Source of the DNA: Chondrus crispus
Taxonomy: Eukaryota; Rhodophyta; Florideophyceae; Gigartinales; Gigartinaceae
Assembly: GCF_000350225.1 (NCBI RefSeq)
Contig: NW_005179263.1
Location: forward strand, 21,866-85,865
Direction: 5' to 3'
Length of the DNA stretch: 64,000 nucleotides
This document shows positions 33,282-44,231 of this stretch, piece by piece (the stretch's first letter is position 1; each line of letters starts with the position of its first letter). The notes beneath the pieces were generated by a model. It was given only the letters and a program-made list of their open reading frames with translations, was not told the DNA's origin and did no database searches. Made by a program: the position numbers and the translations under genes.

Positions 33282-35411
33282 CTACTCTCCGTCCCAAAGT
33301 TTGTATGCCTTACTGCATTGCGAGTACTCAAGAAACATCGCTTCACGCGCTCGCAAGTCCAGCTTACGGAGCTCTAATTTTGGTAATGTATACCAACACT
33401 TTGACCCAAATACTCGCAAATGGCCAACATTTGGAGTGGAATTCATCCAAATGTGGTGCGGAGTTGTATTAACGGGCAAAGCGCGTGAAGTAACTCGATT
33501 TCGTACATATACCGAAGTGGCAAGAGCCTCGGCCCAGAATCGTTTACTGACCTGTTTATGAGAAAGCATAGAGCGGACAAGATCAATCAAAGTTCGATTT
33601 AAACGTTTAGCAACACCGTTTTGTTCAGGGGTGTACGCCGTTGTGAGTTGGTGCTGCGTACCGTTTAAATCTAAATGCGACTTGAATTCCGTCGACAAGT
33701 ACTCTCCCCCTCGATCAGTGCGAAGCACCTTTACTTTGCGACCAGTGTGGGTTTGAGCCAACTTTTCATACAACTTGTATTTTGCAAACGCCTCGGATTT
33801 ATTTCTCATCGTGTACACAACAACCAAGTTCGAGTGATCATCTACAAATGTAATGAAGTATCTCGAGCCACCAACTGACTGTACTTCAAGTGGACCGCAA
33901 ACATCAGAATGTACCAAGTCAATACAGTTCTGTGCTCGAGACGATGATCGCTGTTTTGGGATTACTGATCGCGTTGCGTTGCCGAACACACACGCAGGAC
34001 AAACGAGAGAGTGATTGTCAGACTTTCGATTCATTGCTCTGATCACATCGCTTTGACGAACGTTGATGCCACTTACCACATTATTGTGAATCATTGATGC
34101 GATTCCTTGTACATTAACATGGGCCATGCGTTCATGTAGCGTCTGCAGGGTGACTACGTGAGCAGAAAAGGTTTCATTCATGACGTCAAGTATGTACAAA
34201 TCCCCAACTTGACTCGCTGTGGCAACTACAGTTGGTCCTACAGTAACGCGGCATTTTTCATTTTCAAATGACACTTGCAAACCCTTTGAAACCATTTGGG
34301 TAACAGACAGTAGCGAGTATCCGAAATCAGGGACATGCAAAACGTTTGACAATTTGCAAGGATGGGGACTACTGCTAACGTTCAACATGAATTCTACCTC
34401 GCCGCCACCAGCGACATTAGCTCTAGCCTTCATGCCCATCTCGACTGATCCAGATTGCATCTGTTCATACGTAACGAACAAAGAGCGATCAAATGTAATG
34501 TGAGCGCTGCAACCGGAATCGACAAGCCATGACCTTGCGTTTGCAGCCCTCTTTTCTGGAGTGGAAGTCGAAAGCAAGCAAGTAAAGTCACTCTCCGCAA
34601 AGGCAGCAGTAGAATTGTCATCTCGAGAAACGAATGCACTTGGCTTTAAGCCAGTGTTGCGTGACCGAAACCCATCTGGCGGTGCAGGTCGGCGCCCATT
34701 CACGTCCTTGCCCCAGCAACGCGCTGCAGTATGCCCATGTCTGTTGCAATTCGTACATTTCATATCGCGTCGAATAGGCATACGATTGACAAGTGCAGGT
34801 GCATCTGGTGATGAAGCAGAAGCGGTCTTCATGCTTTCTCGTTGTTCTTCTTGCAGCAGACGACTCTTCACAAACTCGAGTCCAAACACTTTATCTTCAT
34901 TGCCAAGTGCGTCAAGTGCAACAATCAAGTTATCGAATCGTGGAGGCAAGCCATTCAACACAGCCATTGCAATTTCTCTATCGTCAATCTCAACACTGAT
35001 TGACTGCAATCTGGCAGCAAGTTGCTTGACACGATTGATGAACACGAGCACTTTCTCGGATGGGAGCATGGATACAGTGTAAAAGTCGCGACGGGCGGCA
35101 AGTTTGTTGAGCAAAGTATGACGCTCAAACACATTCAGAATTGCTTCCCATGTCTCTTTCGCACTGCTACACCCTCGCACATGTTGCAAGTAATCATCAG
35201 AAAGCGTGAGTCCGATGACTGCCTTTGCTTTTGCGTCACCACGCATCCATTTTCTCCGGTCATCTGACGTCGCATTCTCCGGGATATCATCAAAAACGTA
35301 TTGATCGACATCTCGGAGAGCAAGCAGTAGCTCGATTTTCTGCTTCCAGATGTAAAAGTTAGATGCGGTCAGCTTCTCGATTCTGACCGATCCAGAGCTT
35401 TGGTCATCCAT
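33282..35411 (-). pseudogene. copia copy 4: gag, protease, integrase
   Basis: ATG at 35411 (MDDQSSGS). The 709-residue frame contains the UBN2-like gag region, zinc knuckle CTNCNRHGHTAARC, protease WLVDSGCSAH, a zinc domain ending CPACVFG, and integrase HSDV, RTDRGGEY, PEQNGVAKR. The usual NGVAER reads NGVAKR, so the third catalytic residue is Lys. The frame ends at a TAG (33282-33284) where intact copies have Leu after LWDGE. The same TAG is found in copia copy 1, which points to descent from one defective master. Confidence 0.88.
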
Positions 35412-35711
35412 TTCGCCGAATGGATGTACCCTTCGAGTATACAAGGTCTTCCGTCCCGGGATCCCAAGCCGTTAACCGATAGTCAACACAATGGCAAGCC
35501 CACCCGTATAAGAAGTTTGTAGCGATTACTCGGAAACGTTCTTGGTGCTTGTTCCCGGCGGAGTGGAACAAGCGTATTCTTCTTAAAATTGCCTTAGGGC
35601 GCTACCCCTGTATGTCGGCCAGTGCGGGTCTTTCGACTGTGAACTAAATCAAACGTGCCACGAGTAAGCACAACACTTTGCCTGTAGACGAACCAGGACT
35701 TTTGGTCACTA

Positions 35712-35716
35712 CCGCG
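35712..35716. repeat. Target-site duplication CCGCG, left
   Basis: CCGCG recurs at 36098-36102 just after the D element. The uninterrupted leader (for example 44531) has one copy. Confidence 0.92.
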
Positions 35717-35758
35717 TGTTGAAATAGTGAGCGCGACCAAGGGGACACCAAGAAGCCA

Positions 35759-35878
35759 GCGCCCGTGGCCTAGTGGTTAACGAATTTTTGCGGCAAATTT
35801 TTCAGACCTCGATTTTAACATCAGGTTATGGGCCCAGATTTACGCTACCATTCGTGAGTTCGATTCTCACCGGGTGCA
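35759..35878 (+). ncRNA. Split tRNA-like sequence inside the D element
   Basis: GCGCCCG (35759-35765) pairs with CGGGTGC (35871-35877) as a 7-bp acceptor stem with one G-T pair. U8 and G9 follow, and then a D-arm-like GCCTAGTGGTTAA. The T arm is perfect: GTGAG (35854-35858), loop TTCGATT, CTCAC (35866-35870). The A box TGGCCTAGTGG (35766-35776) and B box GTTCGATTC (35858-35866) match the Pol III consensus. About 75 bases between the halves contain the LTR end and the primer site. No anticodon arm is recognised, and runs of T (AATTTTTGCGG) might end Pol III transcription early. The 5' half lies in both LTRs, the 3' half only in the internal region. Confidence 0.7.
35824..35837 (+). other. Primer-binding site of D element
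   Basis: GGTTATGGGCCCAG directly after the 5' LTR, identical to that of the large copia families. Confidence 0.85.
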
Positions 35879-36451
35879 CTTGGGCGGCGCAATGTTTGTT
35901 GTTTGTTTGTGTCACACTTGGGAACGTACCTGCCTGTGTGTTGTGCAGTGACCCGCGCCGTGTGTTTGGCGTCCCCTGGTCGAGGGGGAGTGTTGAAATA
36001 GTGAGCGCGCCCAAGGGGACACCAAGAAGCCAGCGCCTGTGGCCTCGTGGTTAACGAATTTTTGCGGCAAATTTTTCAGACCTCGATTTTAACATCACCG
36101 CGAACGGTCCCTGCAACCGAAATCGGCTTGTCCAAACTTCATACGGTACTGCCCCAATGAGGTTTCCCACAACACAAGAATGAAACTGCCTTCGTCGTAC
36201 TCGTGTGACTTGTTCACAATCACGCCTAGGGTCACCCTCTTCCGTGCGAACTTAATCAAGGTACGCGACCTTATACACGTATAGTGAGAGGTTCAGTGTT
36301 TAGGCACGTATTCTCTTCACCCAGGGGACCGAAGTCGTACCTATAGGGCTAATACCGAGAGCGTTACCCACACCGCCGACGCACCTCCCGAAGGCAGAGT
36401 GCGGATCGACTAGACCAGTACACTGTGATCCTCCCCGAGAATCAGTGTTTC

Positions 36452-37716
36452 TAATGGTAGGTTCGGAGGGGCAAGGGAAAGAAGGAAGGCAGGTTGATGT
36501 GTGTGAGTGAAGGAGTTGGTGCCGAGGTTTTACTTTGAAGCCGTTTTCCTGCGATACTTATACACTTCGAGTGCTACACTATCGCTCTACTTCGACTCCC
36601 AGTAAACCATACTCTACTATGCGCGACCAAGCGCGGTCCTCTTGTGGCCCGACCATACTGTTCGATTTCCACCTTACGAATCGATTCGTAACTATTAGCT
36701 CACAACTATTTCTACACATTCCAAATGACTGTAAACCATGGCCCTATGCATGCAACTGTTTCACACCTTACTAATCTGCATCCAGTTATGCCAGACTTCA
36801 TTGTTGTGCAACGAACAACTTGGCACTTGTCTATTTCCAACAACGCAAACGTCTTTCATATCACAATCGCCATACGTATCCTTGTTTCTCACCTTACTAA
36901 TTTCGCCAAGCACTGTCAGATAATTATGGCAAGTTATAACAATGTGCATCCAGACTCTCTACACAACTCACATGAGAATACATGTAAATCACACGAGTAC
37001 TGTCATGAACTTGCATCCAACGGCGCACCATGACGAGAGCACAGTGCAACGGCGCGTGCTCACGCAAGACTCGCATACAGCGTGACGCGTACACAGAATA
37101 ATCGCACAACTGTATTCCTCTCGCGAGAAGTACTTGTTGTACTTTTGATTCACATGTACTGTACTCGGACACGCGCAGGATCGCAAACAGTCTGACACTG
37201 TAAAACTGTAAACCCTCATGTGCATACACCTGGATGCGTGTACATGTGTACGTACACGAATCCACCTGGCGACGTGTACATGTGTACACGGCATACATGT
37301 GTCCCGCCCGGGGGCCCCATGCAATTACCCATTACAACCATGGCAAACCACTTGAAACCCCCAAAACAACGTAATTATGGCATATACAGGCCATTTAAAG
37401 TACATCACAAGGCCAATGACGCACACGTGGACAACGCTCGACCAATATATTTGCAGCATTAGACCTGAGGGCCAATAGAATTGCAGTATTTCCTGTGTAG
37501 TCTATAGTGCTACGGGCCAAGGTTCCACTTGGCAAAACTATGCAAATTTGCATGACCCTCCGAGAGGCCACTTTCGTCCCCGGAACCCCAAAATCTGGGA
37601 TTTTACACGTGTCATGTCGTGATATGGGTAAGAGCGCCCGGACCGTGCAGTCATGTACACGTGTCACTCGATTTTGACCTTTTCAGATAACAGCATGTGG
37701 TCGCACATTTTCAATA
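36452..37716 (-). mobile_element. 3' LTR, copia family A (A1)
   Basis: A 1265-bp minus-strand LTR. The complement of GATCGAGGGGAGG (37717-37729) is the polypurine tract of the adjoining A-family pol, which ties A LTRs to an autonomous copia. It is inserted in the leader of copy 4. Confidence 0.92.
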
Positions 37717-37727
37717 CCTCCCCTCGA

Positions 37728-39349
37728 TCACATGCTTTGGGCAGCTTTGCACTCGGAAAGCCCAACCATGCCCACGAACTTTTCAAACAGCACGCGACCA
37801 AGTGGTTTGGTCAGGATATCGGCTGGCATTTCTGTTGTCGGACAATGGTACAATGTGACCAGTTTTCGCTGCACCGCATCTCGACCAAAATGATACGTAA
37901 TATCAATGTGCTTGTTCCGACGATTTGTAGATTCGTTCTGAGCAAACGCAATCGTACCAGCGTTGTCACATCCAACGCGAATTGTTGGATCCGAATTCGC
38001 ACCAAGAACATCAGCATGGAAGCGTCGAAGCCACGCGGCCTCTTTGCATGCTTCACTGAGTGCGATGTATTCTGCCTCACAAGTAGACTTTGCAACTACT
38101 GTTTGTTTCCGGGAAGCCCAACTGATAGGCCCATCACAAAGCTTGAACACGTACCCACTCGTTGATTTTCGTGATTCAAGGCATCCACCCCAATCTGCGT
38201 CGCTATACCCATGAAGTTCCGTACCAAGATCATCTTTACCAAACACTATTCCAAGATGCTGGGACCCACGCAAGTATCTCAAAACACGTTTCACACCTGT
38301 CCAATGCGAATCGTGAGGGTCGGCACAGTGTTGAGATAACTTTCCAATGGCAAACGCAATATCGGGGCCGGTCCCGACCATTAGGAACATTAGACATCCA
38401 ATGGCCTGACGATATGGTTCAAAGCATGGGTTGTCATCAGTGCCAGTTTCGGCCACTTGCATTGTGACATGTCGAGACTGTTCCATCGGAGTAAGGCAAG
38501 GATTGCATGCCGACATTTTGAACCGTTTCAATACTGCTTGGGCATACTTTGACTGCGTGACGGTCAGGACGTGTTTAGAACGTATACGGTCGATCTCTAG
38601 ACCAATACAAGTCTTCGCCTCGCCAAGGTCTTTCATATCGAATCGTTTGTTGAGTTCATTTTTCATCCATAATATGGCCTCCAAGTCACTTCCAGCTAGC
38701 AGCAGATCGTCCACGTACAAGGCGATAATCATGATGACATTGCCTTGACGTCGAATGTAAAGACATGGGTCGCTGCGTGTAGTGTTGAAACCAAGTTCAG
38801 TGATCAGAAACTCATCGATCTTACTATGCCATTGGCGATGGGCTTGCTTAAGACCATAGATTGCTTTCAAAAGTTTACACACCGAATCAGGTTTGACTTT
38901 GTCGATGCATCCTTCAGGTTGCTCCATGTAGATTTCTTCGTGAAGTTCACCGTTGAGGAAGGCAGTCACCACGTCCATCTGATGCAGCTCAAGGTCAAAG
39001 TGCGCAACCAGTGCCCGCAGCAGACGGATAGTTGTGAACTTGATGACAGGGGCGAAAGTTTCAGTGTAATCGATGCCTTCTACTTGTTGAAAGCCTCGTG
39101 CCACAAGACGTCCCTTTGTAGTTTCGACCAATTTTCCGGACTCGTCAGGAAGTTGCTTCACTCCGAAAACCTACCTGGACGTCAGGACGTTTGATGCTTG
39201 AGATCTTGGAACAAGTGTCCATGTTTTGTTTTTGTGTTGTGAAGCAAGTTCTTTGTCGATGCCCTTCTGCCAGAAGCGAGCTTTTGGAGAATCCATAGCT
39301 TGCTTGTACGAGTTTGGGATTTCCGTTATCACATGGGCTTGGCTAAGGA
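37728..39349 (-). pseudogene. A-family copia pol: RT and RNase H
   Basis: A distinct copia subfamily from the B/C type (for example VARGFQQVEGIDYTETFAPV, NGELHEEIYMEQ, HGYSDADWGG). Reverse transcriptase has YVDDLLLAGSD. RNase H has CEAEYIALSEACKEA and the tail ends AAQSM. The long frame starts after TAG 39171-39173, which replaces Trp of SRWVF. The sequence upstream to 39349 is still pol linker, and is then cut by a C LTR. This is the autonomous type whose LTRs the zinc-finger elements share; this copy is 5' truncated. Confidence 0.87.
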
Positions 39350-40122
39350 TATAGAAAGGTCAGCGGGGCAGAGGGAAGAAGGATGGTTGAAGGTTGCTGG
39401 TGGTTGACGGGAAAAGAAGTTGATGCCATTTTACTCTTGGTCGCCAACTATTGGCGCTACTTATACTCTTCGAACTACATACAATACGAGCCATTACGGC
39501 TGGTCACGTGACTCTCCCTGTTGCACTCTCGGTTGATAATCAAGTGACTCTCCTACTTCCACTCTTGGTTGATAATCAAATGACTGTCCTTCTTGCACTC
39601 TCGGTTGATAATCAAGTGACTCTCCTACTTCCACTCTCGGTTGATAATCAAGTGACTCTCCTACTTCCACTCTCGGTTGATAATCAAATGACTCTCCTTC
39701 TTGCACTCTCGGTTGATAATAATTTGGGATCGTTTGAGAGTCAATAATATCTGAATGTACTGTACTGTAGACTACAGATTTTACACTACGATTAATAACC
39801 ACTGTGGCACATACGTCATACGTGTCATACACGTGTAGGACAAATGTCATACGTGTCACACACATGTCAAATCGAGAAAAATGAAACATGTTCAGAATGT
39901 ACTGTAAAGTGCCACGAGGTACATAACTTACACGTGTCAACACCAAAATTGAAACATGCTCGGAAATGATAGGAACGTGCAACCGTGTACAAATATGACA
40001 CGTGTCCACGTTGAAGACCAAACATCCTGAGAATGCTCTTGCAAGCATTTTAGGTTTCGTCGATGTACACGTGTGATATCTGTCAGGCTTGGAGCTTAGC
40101 ATGTGGTCGAAGATTTCCAACA
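39350..40122 (-). mobile_element. 3' LTR of full-length C element
   Basis: A 773-bp LTR whose outer end is exactly at the junction with A-family pol. It contains six minisatellite units (about 39505-39730). Confidence 0.93.
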
Positions 40123-40133
40123 CTCCCCCTCGA

Positions 40134-43100
40134 TCACATGCTTTTACTGGACACTGCAAGCCCCAGAAGTTCTACAAACTTCTGGAATAGAATTCGCCCA
40201 AGTGCTTTGGTTAAGATATCGGCAGGCATGGAAGTGGTCGGACAATGCGACAAATACACAATGTTTCTCTTAATAGCATCTCGTACGTAGTGGTATTTTA
40301 CATCAACATGTTTGTTGCGACGGTTGATCGATTCATTCTGTGCAAACGAAATCGTCCCTGCATTGTCACACCCCATCATGATCGTGGGATCAGAATCAAG
40401 TCCGAGGACATCAGCAACAACTTGACGCAACCAGGTCGCCTCCTTACACGCTTCACATAGTGCAATGTACTCAGCTTCACACGTCGAAGTTGCAACCACA
40501 GTCTGTTTCCGGGAACTCCAACTGATAGCTCCACCACAGAACTTGAAAACATATCCGCTGGTCGACTTGCGAGAGTCTGAACAACCGGCCCAGTCAGCAT
40601 CACTGAAACCGAGCAACTCCGGCGATTTGGATTTATTGTCAAACACGATTCCTAAGTTTCGAGTCCCTTGCACGTATCGCATTACTCGTTTTACACCTGC
40701 CCAGTGTGACTCACATGGGTTGGCAGAATGTTGGGAAAGCTTTCCAATGGCGTATGCCAAGTCTGGACGAGTGCCAACCATCAAGTACATAAGGCAACCG
40801 ACTGCCTCACGATACGGTGCCTTTGTTTCGGAGTCGTTTTCGATAGAATTCGTGGTTTTGCGACCTTGTTCCATTGGAGTCAGAGAAGGGTTACAAGTCG
40901 ACATTTTAAAACGGTCAAGCACATTTAATGCATACTTAGTTTGAGTGAGACTCAATGTCTTGATAGTGCGATCTCTTTGAATCTCAAGACCAATGCAGAC
41001 TTTTGCCTCACTAAGGTCTTTCATCTCAAACCGTTTGTTAAGCTCCCCCTTCATCCATTTGATGGCATGGATATCACTACCAGCGAGCAACAAGTCATCG
41101 ACATAAAGTGCAATTAGCATGATAGTGTTACCAATGCGTTTAATGTAGAGGCACAGATCACTACGTGAAGTCTCAAATCCCAATTCACCGAGTAAGAAAT
41201 CATCCACTTTGGTATGCCATTGACGATGTGCTTGTTTAAGACCGTAAAGTGCTTTCAAAAGTTTACACACATGATCACTTTTGCTTTTGTCAACGCAGCC
41301 TTCGGGTTGCTCCATGTAGATGTCTTCATCCAAGTCGCCGTTCAAAAACGCAGTCACGACATCCATCTGATGAAGTTCAAGGTCGTAATGAGCAACTAAG
41401 GCAAGAAGTAGACGAATAGTGGTAAACTTTATGACAGGGGCATATGTCTCAGTATAGTCAAGACCTTGCACTTGCTGGAATCCACGAGCAACAAGTCTGG
41501 CTTTTGCACTTTCAACTATATTGCCATTTGCATCAGGCAGCTGCTTGACATTGAAAACCCATCGAGATGTCAAGATGTTTGACGCCTCAGATCGAGGAAC
41601 AAGTTTCCAGGTCTGATTCTTAGTCTGCGAGGCAAGTTCTTTGTCAATGCCAGTTTGCCAGAATGCAGCTCTAGGACCGTGGGTTGCTTGTTTGAAAGTC
41701 TTGGGACCTTCAATAGCGACATGCACATGTGAAAGAAGAGCAGCTGCAAAGTTGCTCCTCCACCATGATCCGGGAGGTCTACTGATTCGAGACGATCTTC
41801 GTACAGCTGGAGTCGGAGTGGGAGGGGTGACATTCGGAGTTTGGACGGGAGGTGATACATCATCTTCATCATTCTCACCTACAGAGTGAGTGTCCTCGTT
41901 TTCAATAACCTCCCCTGAAATTTCATCCTCTTCCGACCCAACCTCATTAGTATTTGGGGTATCGGCTTCATTCTCATTGTCGCCACCGAGCAATACAACG
42001 CCAACGTCAGAGCTGATTGAATCTTTTTCATGTGCAGGAATGTCATGCATCCCACATGTCGATTCATCAAACTTGGCAGCTCGTGAAACAACAACTTTAC
42101 TCAACTCTCCGTCCCAAAGTTTGTATGCTTTACTGCATTGCGAATAACCGAGAAACATCGCTTCACGCGCTCGCAAGTCAAGCTTACGGAGCTCTAATTT
42201 CGGTAATGTATACCAACACTTTGACCCAAATACTCTCAAATGGCCAACATTTGGAGTTGACTTCATCCAAATGTGATGGGGAGTCGTGTTAACTGGCAAA
42301 GCCCGTGAAGTAACTCGATTGCGTACATATACTGCAGTGGCAAGAGCCTCTGCCCAGAATCGTTTACTGACCTGTTTATGAGAAAGCATGGAACGGACAA
42401 GATCAATCAAGGTTCGATTTAAACGTTCAGCAACACCGTTTTGTTCAGGTGTGTAGGCAGTGGTGAGCTGGTGCTGTGTACCGTTTGAATCCAAATATGA
42501 CTTGAATTCTGTCGACAAGTACTCTCCCCCTCGATCAGTGCGAAGCACCTTCACTTTGCGACCAGTGTGCGTTTGGGCAAACTGTTCATACAACTTGTAT
42601 TTTGCAAAGGCCTCAGATTTATTTGGCATCGTGTACACAACAACCCAGTTCGAGTGATCATCTACAAATGTAATGAAGTATCTCGAACCACCAATGGACT
42701 GTACTTCGAGCGGACCGCAAACGTCAGAATGTACCAAGTCAAGACAGTTCTGTGCTCGAGACGATGATCGCTGTTTTGGGATTACTGATCGCGTTGCTTT
42801 GCCGAACACACACCCAGGACAAACGAGAGAGTGATTGTCAGACTTTCGATTCATTGCTCTGATCACATCGCTTTGACGAACATTGATGCCACTTACCACA
42901 TTATTGTGAATCATTGATGCGATTCCTTGTACGTTAACATGGGCCATTCGTTCATGTAGCGTCTGCAAGGTAACTACATGAGCAGAGAAAGTTTCATTCA
43001 TGACATCAAGTATGAATAAATCCCCAACTTGACTAGCTGTGGCAACTACAGTTGGTCCTGCAGTAACGATGCATTTGTCTTTTTCAAATGACACTTGCAA

Positions 43101-44231
43101 ACCCTTTGAAACCATTTGGCTAACAGACAGAAGCGAGTATCCGAAATCAGGGACATGCAAAACGTTGGACAATTTGCAAGGATGTGGACTACCATTGACG
43201 TTCAACATGAATTCTACCTCACCACGACCAGCGACATTGGCTCTAGCCTTCGTGCCCATCTCGACTGATCCAGATTGCATCTGTTCATAAGTAACGAACA
43301 GAGAGCGATCAAATGTAATGTGGGCACTGCAACCGGAATCCACAAGCCATGACCCTGCGTTCACTGCCTTCTTTTCGGGAGAAGAAGTCGAAAGCAGGCA
43401 TGTAAAGTCGCTTTCAGCAAAGGCAGCAGTAGAAGTTTCATCTCGAGATACGAATGCACTTGGCTTCATGCCGGGGTTGCGGGACCGGAACCCGTCTGGC
43501 GGTGCTGGTCGGCGCCCATTCACATCTTTGCCCCAGCAACGTGCTGCGGTGTGTCCATGTCGATTACAGTTCGTACATCTCATATCACGTCGAATAGGCA
43601 TGCGATTGACAAGTGCAGGTGCGTGGGGTGAAGTAGTAGAAGCGGTCTTCATGCTCTCTCGTTGTTCCTCTTGCAGCAGACGACTCTTCACAAAATCGAG
43701 TCCAAACACTTTATCCTCATTGCCAAGTGCGTCAAGTGCAACAATCAAGTTATCGAATCGTGGAGGCAAGCCATTCAACACAGCCATTGCAATTTCTTTA
43801 TCGTCAATCTCAACACTCATTGACTGCAATCTGGCAGCAAGTTGCTTCACACGATTGATGAACACGAGCACTTTCTCGGATGGGAGCATGGAAACAGTGT
43901 AAAAGTCGCGACGGGCGGCAAGTTTGTTGAGCAAAGTGTGACGCTCAAACACATTCAGAATCGCCTCCCATGTCTCTTTCGCACTGCTACACCCTCGCAC
44001 ATGTTGCAAGTAGTCATCAGAAAGCGTGAGTCCGATGACTGCCTTTGCTTTCGCATCACCACGAATCCACTTCCTGCGATCATCTGAGGTCGCATTTTCC
44101 GATATATCATCAAAAACGTATTGATCGACATCTCGGAGAGCAAGCAGTAGCTCGATTTTCTGCTTCCAGATGTAAAAGTTAGATGCGGTCAGCTTCTCGA
44201 TTCTGACCGATCCAGAGCTTTGGTCATCCAT
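40134..44231 (-). CDS. copia gag-pol polyprotein, intact
   Basis: ATG at 44231 (MDDQSSGSVRIEK); 1365 residues ending SSKSM. The frame is open 33 bases further upstream, but only a TTG is there. Gag has a UBN2-like helical region and zinc knuckle CTNCNRHGHTAARC from residue 219. Protease has Asp 298 in VDSGCSAH. Integrase has a pre-integrase zinc domain, then Asp 503, Asp 566 and Glu 602 (D, D35, E spacing). Reverse transcriptase has YVDD at 1043-1046, and RNase H has Asp 1211 in DADWAG. The order protease, integrase, RT, RNase H is diagnostic of Ty1/copia. One frame without gag-pol shift resembles Drosophila copia. No defect is visible in the coding part. It may be the source of proteins for the defective copies. 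Confidence 0.95.
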   Translation of the reverse strand: MDDQSSGSVRIEKLTASNFYIWKQKIELLLALRDVDQYVFDDISENATSDDRRKWIRGDAKAKAVIGLTLSDDYLQHVRGCSSAKETWEAILNVFERHTLLNKLAARRDFYTVSMLPSEKVLVFINRVKQLAARLQSMSVEIDDKEIAMAVLNGLPPRFDNLIVALDALGNEDKVFGLDFVKSRLLQEEQRESMKTASTTSPHAPALVNRMPIRRDMRCTNCNRHGHTAARCWGKDVNGRRPAPPDGFRSRNPGMKPSAFVSRDETSTAAFAESDFTCLLSTSSPEKKAVNAGSWLVDSGCSAHITFDRSLFVTYEQMQSGSVEMGTKARANVAGRGEVEFMLNVNGSPHPCKLSNVLHVPDFGYSLLSVSQMVSKGLQVSFEKDKCIVTAGPTVVATASQVGDLFILDVMNETFSAHVVTLQTLHERMAHVNVQGIASMIHNNVVSGINVRQSDVIRAMNRKSDNHSLVCPGCVFGKATRSVIPKQRSSSRAQNCLDLVHSDVCGPLEVQSIGGSRYFITFVDDHSNWVVVYTMPNKSEAFAKYKLYEQFAQTHTGRKVKVLRTDRGGEYLSTEFKSYLDSNGTQHQLTTAYTPEQNGVAERLNRTLIDLVRSMLSHKQVSKRFWAEALATAVYVRNRVTSRALPVNTTPHHIWMKSTPNVGHLRVFGSKCWYTLPKLELRKLDLRAREAMFLGYSQCSKAYKLWDGELSKVVVSRAAKFDESTCGMHDIPAHEKDSISSDVGVVLLGGDNENEADTPNTNEVGSEEDEISGEVIENEDTHSVGENDEDDVSPPVQTPNVTPPTPTPAVRRSSRISRPPGSWWRSNFAAALLSHVHVAIEGPKTFKQATHGPRAAFWQTGIDKELASQTKNQTWKLVPRSEASNILTSRWVFNVKQLPDANGNIVESAKARLVARGFQQVQGLDYTETYAPVIKFTTIRLLLALVAHYDLELHQMDVVTAFLNGDLDEDIYMEQPEGCVDKSKSDHVCKLLKALYGLKQAHRQWHTKVDDFLLGELGFETSRSDLCLYIKRIGNTIMLIALYVDDLLLAGSDIHAIKWMKGELNKRFEMKDLSEAKVCIGLEIQRDRTIKTLSLTQTKYALNVLDRFKMSTCNPSLTPMEQGRKTTNSIENDSETKAPYREAVGCLMYLMVGTRPDLAYAIGKLSQHSANPCESHWAGVKRVMRYVQGTRNLGIVFDNKSKSPELLGFSDADWAGCSDSRKSTSGYVFKFCGGAISWSSRKQTVVATSTCEAEYIALCEACKEATWLRQVVADVLGLDSDPTIMMGCDNAGTISFAQNESINRRNKHVDVKYHYVRDAIKRNIVYLSHCPTTSMPADILTKALGRILFQKFVELLGLAVSSKSM

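Larger units (their letters stand above)
35717..36097 (+). mobile_element. D element: 381-bp TRIM-like LTR retrotransposon
   Basis: Two 107-bp LTRs (35717-35823 and 35991-36097, starting TGTTGAAATAG and ending TTTTAACATCA) differ at three positions. Between them are the primer site (35824-35837), about 140 bases, and the polypurine tract GTCGAGGGGGAG. A perfect 5-bp target duplication flanks it. It has no protein gene, so it must be moved by proteins of another element. The shared primer site, polypurine tract and LTR ends point to the copia families here. This matches the definition of terminal-repeat retrotransposons in miniature. Confidence 0.93.
35412..36451 (-). other. Structured leader of copia copy 4, split by D element
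   Basis: The conserved leader in minus orientation carries a complete D element at 35717-36097. It ends at 36451 near the GATCCTC hairpin, where an A1 LTR was inserted. The upstream part of the leader, the primer site and the 5' LTR of copy 4 are gone. Confidence 0.8.

Noticed and set aside
35759-35878. A functional intron-containing tRNA gene
   Set aside because: The acceptor and T arms and both promoter boxes are excellent, but no anticodon arm is found and the gap holds an LTR end, a primer site and T runs. Kept as tRNA-like only.
36452-37716. Protein frames of 80-124 residues within A LTRs
   Set aside because: They are identical in all A LTR copies only because the LTRs are recent copies; they lie in U3 and R without domains.
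39494-39747. Repeat protein frames (units like DYQPRVEVGESL or VDNQVTLLLPLS)
   Set aside because: The 36-bp unit is a multiple of three and stays open on both strands; there is no start signal or conservation as protein, so these are by-products of the minisatellite.
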